A stretch of 13,374 nucleotides of DNA from Hepatocystis sp. ex Piliocolobus tephrosceles. Lineage: Eukaryota; Apicomplexa; Aconoidasida; Haemosporida; Plasmodiidae. The stretch spans positions 1 to 13,374 of the forward strand of contig CABPSV020000561.1 of assembly GCA_902459845.2 (NCBI GenBank). Reading direction: 5' to 3'. The notes below the pieces were generated by a model. It did not search any database. It was not told the origin of the DNA and worked only from the letters and a program-made list of their open reading frames with translations. Within the stretch, counting starts at the first letter, position 1; every line of letters starts with the position of its first letter. The translations under genes and the position numbers were made by a program. This document shows, piece by piece, positions 6,102-13,374 of this stretch.

Positions 6102-7940
6102 CTATAAAGTTATAACTTCATTTTTCATATATTTAGTCAACACTTTAGGAATGATTAACTTAAGTTGATCATTTTTTGATTCTCTTTTCATTTGATACTG
6201 CTCTAATATAATTGCTAATACTCTTCCTACCGCCAAACCAGAACCGTTAATAGTATGACAGTATATTTTTTTGTTATTTTTTTTATATTTTAAATTTAAT
6301 TTTCTTGCTTGAAAGTCTAAACAATTAGAACATGAGGAAACTTCTATAAATCTGTTTTGACTTGGCAACCAAGCTTCTATGTCATAACATATTGCTGCTG
6401 AGAATGGTGTTTCAATCGAATTTAATAGTACTCTTCTGTATGGTATTTTTAATTTTTTTAATATATATTCACTGTGTTTAATTAATTGTTTATAATAATA
6501 TAAAGAATTGATTTTATCAGTAATATTTATTAATTCAACTTTTTCAAAAATATGTTCACGTAATAATCCTTTAGATTTTTGTCCATATGTATAATTTTTT
6601 TCAATTCTAAAACAAGGAGAATGACTAACTAATTTGATAGGTAAATGTTCATAATTTAATAGTGTATTTCGAAATAAGTTTAATAGTGATACTTCACTTG
6701 TTGGAATCAGATAAGCTGGTTCATTTATTAATTTATATGTATCATGAATTTTAAATATATCTTGTTTGAATTTTGGTAACTGAGCTGTATTTTTTAAAGC
6801 AGATTCTGGTACTATTACTGGGGCTTTTACATTAATATATTTAAACATATTTACATGGGTTGTAATCATAAATTCTATTAATGATCTTTCTAATTTTGCT
6901 AAATTATTTACTAATATATTATAACCGAAACCTATTTTATTCGATATATTTGTAAAAATTTTATTATTATTGTCATACCTTTTTAAAATATTTTCATGTG
7001 GTTCTATAAATTTGTTTTCTTTAACCATTTTTATATTTTCTATTTTATAAGTTTTAACTATTTTATTATCTTTTTTTGAATCATTCATTTTTGCAACTTC
7101 GGGTAATAATACATTTGGTATTTTTTCAAAATACTTTTTAATTTTTGATTTTAATTGCATTATATTAATTTCCACTGTGTTAATATTATTATTTATATCA
7201 TTTATTTCGTTTTTTGTTTTATCGATTTGGTGTTGTATATAAATGCTAGTTGTCTCACTATTTGTTTTGGCTAGCTCTTCTTTGTCTTTATCTTTGTCGT
7301 TATTTTTGTCGTCATCTTTGTCTTTATCTTTATCTTTGTCTTTGTCTTTTTTTTTTTTTTTTTTATTGTTAGATTCAAGTACAGTTAAACTATCCTTTTC
7401 AACACTTTCAACATTTTCAGATAGATTCTTTTGAGAAAATAACAAACTTCTAATTTTTTCTGATAATTGTTTTTTTTTATTTCTAAGATTATTTTTTATA
7501 ATTTCAAATTTGTTTTTTTTATTTGTTAACTCTTGTAATATATTCAAATCATTTATATTTTCTTCCATTCCTCTACTTATTAAAATTTCTGCTATTTTCT
7601 TTTCATTATTCTTTAAAAGTTTAACATGCATCCCATATTCACAACATTTTACATTTTTATCGCTCTTATTAATAGGTTTATGATTAAGCTGTTTTTCACC
7701 ATAGTAGTTGTCATTTGTATTGTCACTACTATTAGTGTTATTACTACTGATACTAACACTTATGAAAATATTACTACCTATTTTTTTTCTTTTTATTGTA
7801 CGCAGATAGTTCAATCTATCTCTCAATTGTATTCTATGATTAATAAAAAATGTATTTACATGTTTAATACTTTTACTGAGCATAAAAAAATAAAACCATA
7901 ATACTATTATGATTAATAGAAATTTATTTTTTTTATACAT
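6102..7940 (-). CDS. SerRS: Seryl-tRNA synthetase (class II), probably apicoplast-targeted
   Basis: The enzyme charges tRNA-Ser with serine using ATP. A hydrophobic segment at 7-20 followed by a Lys/Arg/Asn-rich, acid-poor stretch to about residue 60 is the two-part leader of apicoplast proteins, so an organellar role is likely. Residues about 110-280 form the N-terminal tRNA-binding coiled-coil arm, ending PNVLLPEV. A Lys/Asp run at 193-222 interrupts it between the two helices. The catalytic core shows AQLPKF (386-391), AYLIPTSEVSLLNL (409-422), a motif 2-like FRIE (444-447) with GLLREHIFEKVEL (458-470), SSCSNCLDFQARKL (535-548) and motif 3 NGSGLAVGR (565-573). The motif 2 loop, KNYTYGQKSKG, differs from the usual AGSAGRDTRG and is one residue longer. 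Length is 612, against about 420-430 for bacterial enzymes; the leader and inserts explain the excess. An in-frame TGA (7947-7949) fixes the start. Confidence 0.96.
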   Translation of the reverse strand: MYKKNKFLLIIIVLWFYFFMLSKSIKHVNTFFINHRIQLRDRLNYLRTIKRKKIGSNIFISVSISSNNTNSSDNTNDNYYGEKQLNHKPINKSDKNVKCCEYGMHVKLLKNNEKKIAEILISRGMEENINDLNILQELTNKKNKFEIIKNNLRNKKKQLSEKIRSLLFSQKNLSENVESVEKDSLTVLESNNKKKKKKDKDKDKDKDKDDDKNNDKDKDKEELAKTNSETTSIYIQHQIDKTKNEINDINNNINTVEINIMQLKSKIKKYFEKIPNVLLPEVAKMNDSKKDNKIVKTYKIENIKMVKENKFIEPHENILKRYDNNNKIFTNISNKIGFGYNILVNNLAKLERSLIEFMITTHVNMFKYINVKAPVIVPESALKNTAQLPKFKQDIFKIHDTYKLINEPAYLIPTSEVSLLNLFRNTLLNYEHLPIKLVSHSPCFRIEKNYTYGQKSKGLLREHIFEKVELINITDKINSLYYYKQLIKHSEYILKKLKIPYRRVLLNSIETPFSAAICYDIEAWLPSQNRFIEVSSCSNCLDFQARKLNLKYKKNNKKIYCHTINGSGLAVGRVLAIILEQYQMKRESKNDQLKLIIPKVLTKYMKNEVITL

Positions 7941-7950
7941 AATACATCAT
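7933..7950 (-). promoter_or_regulatory. Short upstream open frame overlapping the SerRS start codon
   Basis: On the gene strand ATG ATG TAT TAT GTA TAA runs from 7950 to 7933, encoding MMYYV. It starts 10 nt before the SerRS ATG (7938-7940) in another frame and ends 5 nt beyond that codon. Scanning ribosomes would meet its two ATGs first. Termination lies next to the main start, which could allow reinitiation. Whether it is translated is unknown. Confidence 0.5.
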
Positions 7951-8064
7951 TTAACATCGTTCACACGATATTAATAAAATAAAAATGGATACGTATTATA
8001 ATAATGCCGTAATTTTTTTTTTTTTTTTTTTAATAAACTATTCCTATATAAACATGTGTAATAA

Positions 8065-8100
<36 letters not shown>

Positions 8101-8661
8101 TAATTGAAATTATATTTCAAAGTTTATGCTTTAGCTATGGAAGCACGTTAAAAAAAAAAAAAAAAACAATTGGAGGATCTTGTTTACTAGTAGTACGAAC
8201 TAAATTGAACACTTATTAAAAAAATTAATTTTTTTCAAGTATATTTTGTAAAAAATATGAATAACACAATGGTCATTCAAGCTTATTAAAAGGTTCATTA
8301 ACTTATTACTTTTAATTAAATGAACAATAAATGAACAATAAAAAAAATAAACAAATGAATAAATAAATGTAATGACAAAAAGATGTGGGAATTTGGCATA
8401 ATGGTTTTTAAAGTGGAGCAACACGATAGCTACTCATTATATGTACATATACATAAGAATATGTATGTGACTTTTTTTTTTTTTTTTTGCAAATAATTTT
8501 ACCATGACATGTAATATTATTAGTAAATGTATAAAAAAACGAATTACCCTGTATATAAACATATACATATATATATATATGTGTGTATAATTTAAAAAGT
8601 TAATAATTTCTGTTTATTTTTATTACTCAAACAAATTAATATATTATTTATATAAAAAGGG

Positions 8662-8692
<31 letters not shown>

Positions 8693-9138
8693 TGTTTTTA
8701 TAAAATATACCTACATCATAATAGGTAGAAATTTATATATACATATGTATATATCAGTATACACAACTTTAAAACATATTTATTTATGTTTATTTTTATT
8801 AATCAAATGGATTAATACTAAGTATGTATATATATATATATATATACAAACGAAACATGTGGAAGTTCTGTAAATCACCTACAACAAAATATAAAACACT
8901 TTACTCAAATGTATTTACACATATATATGTATATATATTCTATCACAAAAAAATCAACAATTGTGTATAAAATACAGTAGGGTTGTATAAAAAATTAAAT
9001 GACGATTAAATACTCATCAAGTCCAAATATATGTACATAAGCATGTTTAAATGTTGGCGAAATGGTTAAACATTTGTTCAGTTCATATTTACAGGTAACA
9101 ATTTTTTAACCTCTATTTTGTTCGGTCATATGTCTATT
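7941..9138. other. Intergenic region between SR10 (3' side) and the seryl-tRNA synthetase (5' side)
   Basis: About 1.2 kb without a supportable gene. The synthetase leader and promoter should lie at its low end, where there are T-runs (about 8011-8030 and T31 at 8067-8097), a perfect TTGAAAT-TAT-ATTTCAA palindrome at 8104-8120 and an A-run near 8150. Further on there are T18 near 8471, A25 at 8662-8686 and several (TA)n runs. A 74-codon minus-strand frame at 8200-8424 begins at TTG, lacks an early ATG and looks non-coding. Confidence 0.78.
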
Positions 9139-9615
9139 CCTTTATTACTTTATTTGTTTATTACTTTATTCGTTTATTACTTTATTCCTTTATTACTTTA
9201 TTTGTTTATTACTTTATTCGTTTATTACTTTATTCGTTTATTACTTTATTCCTTTATTACTTTATTCGTTTATTACTTTATTCCTTTATTACTTTATTCG
9301 TTTATTACTTTATTCCTTTATTACTTTATTCCTTTATTACTTTATTCGTTTATTATTTTATTCGTTTATTATTTTATTCGTTTATTACTTTATTCGTTTA
9401 TTACTTTATTCGTTTATTACTTTATTCGTTTATTACTTTATTCCTTTATTACTTTATTCGTTTATTACTTTATTCGTTTATTACTTTATTCCTTTATTAC
9501 TTTATTCCTTTATTACTTTATTCGTTTATTATTTTATTCGTTTATTATTTTATTCGTTTATTACTTTATTCGTTTATTTTTTTATTTTTTTATTTATTTT
9601 TTTTTTTTTTTCGGT
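9139..9615. repeat. 16-nt minisatellite, 27 exact units, directly behind SR10; AATAAA-dense on the transcript strand
   Basis: From 9139 to 9570 there are 27 units of exactly 16 nt: a dinucleotide (CC, CG or TG) followed by TTTATTACTTTATT, or TTTATTATTTTATT in four units. After a 28th degenerate unit it dissolves into T-rich sequence up to about 9612, some 14 nt from the SR10 stop codon (9626-9628). On the SR10 strand the commonest unit is AATAAAGTAATAAACG, which contains two AATAAA hexamers. A 178-codon plus-strand frame over the array exists only because the repeat lacks stops in that direction. Confidence 0.95.
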
Positions 9616-9625
9616 CCCTATTTCA

Positions 9626-11617
9626 CTACGAAACATCATCAATGGTACTCGTAAATTGTGTGAAGTCTTCCATTTCGTCCATATCGCCGATTTCAGTAAA
9701 ATGAGAAATCCTTTTTAAACGATCAGAAGGTTTAAACAAAATAAACATTGCTGTTAATATAATAATAAATAAACAACTTATTAATCCTTCATTTAAATAA
9801 CATTTTAAATTCCATATTGTATTATCAATTAAAAATATTGCTATAATATCAATAATAAAAGTAATGATAGAAAATATAACTGTAAATATTAATACATTAA
9901 AAAAATTTTTAAACATATTTAATTTTTCATATTGTTTATCTTCATTTAATTGAATAATAATTTTACTAGCTGATGTAAAAACCCATAAATATATAATTGT
10001 ATAAATTAAAGAAATTGGTATAGTACAAAAGAAAAAATAAATAGCATTTAATTTTGTATCTGTTAAATGTATATCTAAAAAATGTTTTATAAAATCAAAA
10101 ATAATAAAAAAGAAAAATAATATTTTAATTTTTAATGAAGTTTTTTTATCAAGTGTAGGTCTAACTAATCCCCAACCTAAAGACCCTAACAAAATTAAAA
10201 GATAAGAACAAACATTTTTCAAAATACTTAAAGTAACTGATAACAACAATAAATTATTATCAACTTTTGCAGTTATATTATATACCATAAAATAAAAATA
10301 TAAAAACAAATTTTCTAATATATATAAAAAGATACAAACTAATATCCATAATTGTATTTTTATAACATATTGTTTATGTTTTACTAATAAATAAATCCAA
10401 ATTAAAAAATAAATACTATAAATAATCATAAAAATAAAATATAAATTTAATTTTGCTATTTTATCTCCTGGTAAATATCCATATTTATTTAGTATGTGTA
10501 TATTTCCATGTAATTCTAATTCAAAAGTTTGACTATCAATACAGTTAGATAAAAACAAAGCATATATATCTGTATCTTTTATATTATAAATAAATTCATT
10601 TTTTATTCTTTCTAATAATTGTTTTGTATTTACATCAGTTAATGATGCAGGTACATCAGTATCTTTAATCCTATCATTAACAAAATAAACTGGTAAATTT
10701 AATGAATACATATTTGATTCATCTATATATCGTTTTAAATATCCTTTACCTGGACATATATATGCTGGAGTATATTCACTTTTTTCTTTTACTTCTTTTT
10801 TTTGACAACATATATCCAAATCTTTTGATAAATATAAATCGTTAAAATCTTTTTCTTTCATAATAATTAGTTCTAAAAACATCTCAGGTAAATTATACAT
10901 ATTCTCTCTCTCTACATCATTATATTCTATTTTTCTTCGTAAAAAAGGGTTATTTTGGTATAAATTTAACTTAAATTTTTTTTTTTCGTCTTCTTTTTTA
11001 GTACTAGTACTAGTGCTATTCTTTTTATTTTTTTCATCATCTAACTTTTTATCAATATTTAGGCCATTATTTAGGCCATTATTTAGGCCATTATTTAGGC
11101 CATTATTTAGGCCATTACTTTTGTCACTACTTTGGTCACTACTTTGGTCACTACTTTGGTCATTACTTTGTTCATTACTTTGTTCATTACTTTGATCAAT
11201 ACTTTGGTCAATACTTTGGTCAATACTTTGGTCACTACTTTTCCCATCACTATTTTCGTTTACATTGTTAACATTTTTATTATCGTTTGTACTTACCTGA
11301 CTTTGTTCTTCTTCTGTATCAAGATCGAAAATAAAATGTCTTGTGTTTCTATTATAAGTAGTACTTACTCCTATATTTTTAAAAATTGTATGAGCCTCTT
11401 TTAATTTCATATCATTTTTTTCACCTAATATAATAAAAGGACTATCATTCTCTCCAAATATATATAAACCCTTCAAAACATAAAGAATATAATTTGTATT
11501 AATTTTTTGTCCATCTAATTTTATTAATTGACATTTTGTAATACTTATAAAAAAGGTAAACAAAAAAAGAAAATTCAATAATTTCAAAATTTTATGATTG
11601 GACTTCCATATCATCAT
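9626..11617 (-). CDS. SR10: SR10-like serpentine receptor, GOST / Lung_7-TM_R family
   Basis: A 663-residue single-exon protein. A signal peptide (hydrophobic 11-28) leads into a luminal or extracellular domain to about 388, followed by seven helices at about 390-412, 420-446, 455-483, 496-515, 526-550, 568-596 and 608-628, and an acidic cytosolic tail. GSLGWGLVRPTL (478-489) at the end of helix 3 matches the hallmark G-W/Y-G-x-V-x-P-x-L of GPR107/TMEM87-type proteins (Lung_7-TM_R, GOST family), which act in Golgi/secretory trafficking or as orphan receptors. Cysteines at 270, 271, 288 and 359 could form ectodomain disulfides. The ectodomain is interrupted by serine/asparagine/aspartate low complexity with two tandem tetrapeptide arrays at 127-187. 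Plasmodium annotations call this gene serpentine receptor 10; its ligand and site of action are not evident from sequence. The start is the first of two adjacent Met codons before the signal peptide. Confidence 0.93.
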   Translation of the reverse strand: MMIWKSNHKILKLLNFLFLFTFFISITKCQLIKLDGQKINTNYILYVLKGLYIFGENDSPFIILGEKNDMKLKEAHTIFKNIGVSTTYNRNTRHFIFDLDTEEEQSQVSTNDNKNVNNVNENSDGKSSDQSIDQSIDQSIDQSNEQSNEQSNDQSSDQSSDQSSDKSNGLNNGLNNGLNNGLNNGLNIDKKLDDEKNKKNSTSTSTKKEDEKKKFKLNLYQNNPFLRRKIEYNDVERENMYNLPEMFLELIIMKEKDFNDLYLSKDLDICCQKKEVKEKSEYTPAYICPGKGYLKRYIDESNMYSLNLPVYFVNDRIKDTDVPASLTDVNTKQLLERIKNEFIYNIKDTDIYALFLSNCIDSQTFELELHGNIHILNKYGYLPGDKIAKLNLYFIFMIIYSIYFLIWIYLLVKHKQYVIKIQLWILVCIFLYILENLFLYFYFMVYNITAKVDNNLLLLSVTLSILKNVCSYLLILLGSLGWGLVRPTLDKKTSLKIKILFFFFIIFDFIKHFLDIHLTDTKLNAIYFFFCTIPISLIYTIIYLWVFTSASKIIIQLNEDKQYEKLNMFKNFFNVLIFTVIFSIITFIIDIIAIFLIDNTIWNLKCYLNEGLISCLFIIILTAMFILFKPSDRLKRISHFTEIGDMDEMEDFTQFTSTIDDVS
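11057..11239 (-). repeat. Two adjacent 12-nt coding minisatellites in the SR10 ectodomain
   Basis: Residues 127-167 are about ten tetrapeptides of the type S(S/I/N)(D/E)Q, with 12-nt units such as ACTTTGGTCACT on the plus strand. Residues 168-187 are five perfect NGLN units with plus-strand unit AGGCCATTATTT. Both have the same period but unrelated sequences, and they abut. The frame is kept, so copy-number change would alter protein length only. Confidence 0.95.
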
Positions 11618-11748
11618 GTTAATAACTTTGGGGTAAGATTAAGAAAAAAAAAAATAAATAAAAAAAAATAAAAAAAGATAAAATAAAAAAAAAAGGTAAA
11701 ATAAAATACAATAATTAAAAATGTGTTAGTCTTCAAAAAAAATTACCC
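11618..11748. other. A-rich 5' flank of SR10
   Basis: Immediately upstream of the SR10 start the plus strand is dominated by A-runs broken by single T or G. It is probably the 5' leader. I see no reliable promoter element here. Confidence 0.55.
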
Positions 11749-11898
11749 TTCAAAACTATACGATTCAAAACTGTACAATTCAAAAGTGTATAATTCAAAA
11801 CTGTACAATTCAAAAGTGTATAATTCAAAACTGTACGATTCAAAACTGTATAATTCAAAACTGTACGATTCAAAACTGTACGATTCAAAACTGTACGA
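11749..11898. repeat. 15-nt minisatellite, ten units, upstream of SR10
   Basis: Ten units of exactly 15 nt, mostly TTCAAAACTGTACGA, TTCAAAACTGTACAA or TTCAAAAGTGTATAA, followed by a partial unit up to about 11910. Because 15 is a multiple of three, the plus strand reads as repeated KLY(D/N)S pentapeptides. That frame has no ATG, however: it opens at GTG 11723, and the nearby ATG at 11721 stops after two codons. It is best read as a non-coding array about 130-280 nt upstream of the SR10 start. Confidence 0.93.
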
Positions 11899-12291
11899 TT
11901 CAATAATTTACCCTTTTAAAAGAATTTTATCCTCCAAAACCCTTTTCAGATTTAAATTTTCATAGATGTATAAAAATATGTTTTGTCTTAAAATATATAG
12001 TTATACAGAGGTGTAGCATAAGCCCTAGAAGTTACCTTTTTCAACACATTTATACTGTTGTTTTTACTATAGATACATGATTCGATATATATATCAGTTT
12101 ATATATATAGATACATATACATACATTTATCCGTTAGATGGTGCGTGTATATGCATTTAATAAAACAAAGTGATACTAATCGAAATATTAATCTTAAAAT
12201 ATAAACTAGATAAGTTACAAGGTGTATAGAACAGTTTCCGTTTTTAGAAATGAAAAAAAAACAAAAAAGAAAAAACGAAACATGTTTTTAT
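11899..12291. other. Unique-sequence stretch between two minisatellites upstream of SR10
   Basis: About 390 nt with no gene. It is less repetitive than its flanks and contains a comparatively G/C-richer patch (about 12005-12040, around TAGCATAAGCCCTAGAAG), TA-rich runs and ATGCAT-like words near 12150. If SR10 has distal regulatory elements they may be here, but no specific motif can be defended. Confidence 0.5.
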
Positions 12292-12651
12292 TCTGTTTTT
12301 TCTGTTTTTTCTGTTTTTTCTGTTTTTTCTGTTTTTTCTGTTTTTTCTGTTTTTTCTGTTTTTTCTGTTTTTTCTGTTTTTGCTGTTTTTTCTGTTTTTG
12401 CTGTTTTTGCTGTTTTTGCTGTTTTTTCTATTTTTGCCGTTTTTTCTATTTTTGCCGTTTTTTCTATTTTTGCCGTTTTTTCTGTTTTTTCTGTTTTTTC
12501 TATTTTTGCCGTTTTTTCTGTTTTTTCTGTTTTTTCTGTTTTTTCTGTTTTTGCTGTTTTTGCTGTTTTTGCTGTTTTTGCTGTTTTTGCTGTTTTTGCT
12601 GTTTTTGCCGTTTTTTCTGTTTTTGCTGTTTTTTCTGTTTTTGCTGTTTTT
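12292..12651. repeat. 9-nt minisatellite, 40 exact units of four sub-types
   Basis: Forty consecutive 9-nt units fill 360 nt exactly. The sub-types are a = TCTGTTTTT, b = GCTGTTTTT, c = TCTATTTTT and d = GCCGTTTTT. All four c units are followed by d. The array then degenerates into pyrimidine-rich sequence to about 12718. Plus-strand frames give Phe/Cys, Phe/Ser/Val or Phe/Leu runs. Minus-strand frames give Lys/Thr/Glu-type runs but have no ATG. None is convincing as a gene. Confidence 0.95.
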
Positions 12652-12720
12652 TCTGCTTTTTTCCCTCTTTTTCCGCTTTTTTCGTTTTTTTCCGTTTTTT
12701 TTTTTTTTTCTGTTTATTTT

Positions 12721-13374
12721 TAAAAAAAAATTAATGTAAAAAAAAAAAAAAATATATATATATATTTCTAATATATACGTACATGCATATTTTTTAAATT
12801 ATATGACAGTATATGTTATAAAATAGTAAAGTGATAAATGTTATTTAATATCGTGCCGCGTTAGCTTAATATTGAATATTATTTTATGTAAATGAATAGC
12901 GTTAATAATTTTATATCTTTATTTTTGTTTTTTGTTTTTGTTTCTGTTTTTTGTTTTTGTTTCTGTTTTTTGTTTTTATTTTTTTTTTTAATTCAAATTT
13001 AAATATGTCCAAGCAGCATCTTATTATATTAATTATAAATTTTTTTTTATATATCTTATATTAGCATATAACTTTTTAGTAAATAATGTTATTTTATTTT
13101 ATTTTTTTCGATTTCATTTTCAGTTTTCTTTGCATTACATTGTTTTTTTACTTTTCATAATTATCCATTTCGTTTACTTTTTTTTTTTATTTATTTATTT
13201 ATTATTTTTTTTTTATTTACCCTTATGAAATGAAAATAACTTGAAAACAAGTTTCCATTAAATTTTAAAAACTTTTCAGCTCTTATTTGTTAATATTAAT
13301 TACAGAATTTTTTTCTATATATTCGCTAGTTTACTTGTTAGCTTAAAATTTATTTATTTGTTTATTTATTTATT
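12721..13374. other. Distal intergenic sequence at the window end
   Basis: About 650 nt with no supportable gene. It holds a (TA)n run near 12752-12765, a G/C-containing spot around 12853-12866 (CGTGCCGCGTTAGC), a short T/G array (listed separately), many T-runs and a TTTATTTATT run at the very end. A 19-codon plus-strand frame starting MSKQH near 13005 ends quickly and has no matching splice site. Confidence 0.7.
12923..12978. repeat. Short 19-nt T/G-rich tandem repeat
   Basis: About two and a half to three copies of TTTTTTGTTTTTGTTTCTG. This is the third array in the window with a 19-nt period. Its sequence is related in composition to the 9-nt array 270 nt away (TTTCTGTTTTT words). Confidence 0.75.

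Noticed and set aside
7243..7434. Plus-strand frame with Ser/Leu repeats.
   Set aside because: It is the complement of the Lys/Asp codons in the seryl-tRNA synthetase insert.
8200..8424. 74-codon minus-strand open frame between SR10 and the synthetase.
   Set aside because: It opens at TTG, has no early ATG, and its composition is what A/T-rich intergenic sequence gives by chance.
9045..9095. tRNA-like stretch with an A-box-like TGGCGAAATGG and a loose B-box-like GTTCAGTTC.
   Set aside because: The two boxes are too close, there is no acceptor stem or anticodon arm, and the B box has a mismatch at a fixed position.
9118..9654. 178-codon plus-strand open frame.
   Set aside because: It is a translation of the 16-nt array, which lacks stops in this direction in every frame, and it overlaps the SR10 end.
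12222..12739. Three overlapping plus-strand frames of 119-170 codons rich in Phe/Cys, Phe/Ser/Val or Phe/Leu.
   Set aside because: All are readings of the 9-nt array in different frames. None has non-repetitive conserved sequence.
13005..13064. Short plus-strand frame beginning MSKQHLIILIINFF, resembling a signal-peptide first exon.
   Set aside because: It ends after about 19 codons, and no GT donor before the stop leads to a continuing exon within the window.

Overview
The window looks like nuclear DNA of a malaria parasite (Plasmodium). The base composition is overwhelmingly A/T, homopolymer tracts and (TA)n runs fill the intergenic space, introns are short and A/T-rich, and lysine/asparagine/aspartate low complexity is inserted into conserved proteins. 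One protein carries a signal peptide plus a basic transit stretch, as apicoplast proteins do. The species cannot be fixed by eye. From memory, P. falciparum chromosome 12 has the same neighbours (serpentine receptor SR10, a seryl-tRNA synthetase, a short membrane protein and a glycerol-3-phosphate dehydrogenase). That gene order should be confirmed by a search.

All four genes are on the minus strand, head to tail. Read in the direction of transcription (high to low coordinates) they are: an SR10-like seven-transmembrane protein of the GOST/Lung_7-TM_R family (11617-9626); a class II seryl-tRNA synthetase, probably for the apicoplast (7940-6102); a five-helix membrane protein that I tentatively place in the TMEM69/DUF3429 family, with a possible mitochondrial presequence (4942-4100); and a five-exon cytosolic-type NAD-dependent glycerol-3-phosphate dehydrogenase (2445-452), whose splicing I reconstructed into a 367-residue protein. 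They do not form one pathway. The arrangement looks like ordinary Plasmodium synteny of separately transcribed genes.

The rest, roughly half of the window, is non-coding and strongly repetitive. Every intergenic interval carries at least one tandem array: 19-nt units at 1-260, 7-nt units at 2971-3061, 14-nt units at 3845-4012, 16-nt units at 5147-5242, 27 exact-length 16-nt units at 9139-9570, 15-nt units at 11749-11898, and 40 exact-length 9-nt units at 12292-12651. A further 19-nt array lies inside GPDH intron 4. Several arrays are built from a few sub-types in a readable order, which should make them good lineage markers. The most striking array begins about 55 nt past the SR10 stop codon. 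On the transcript strand each 16-nt unit reads AATAAA-GT-AATAAA-CG, so more than 50 poly(A)-signal-like hexamers sit directly behind the gene. Most other open frames in the window are shadows of genes or of these stop-free T-rich repeats. I saw no tRNA, rRNA, mobile element or CRISPR array, and no clear new multi-gene system.
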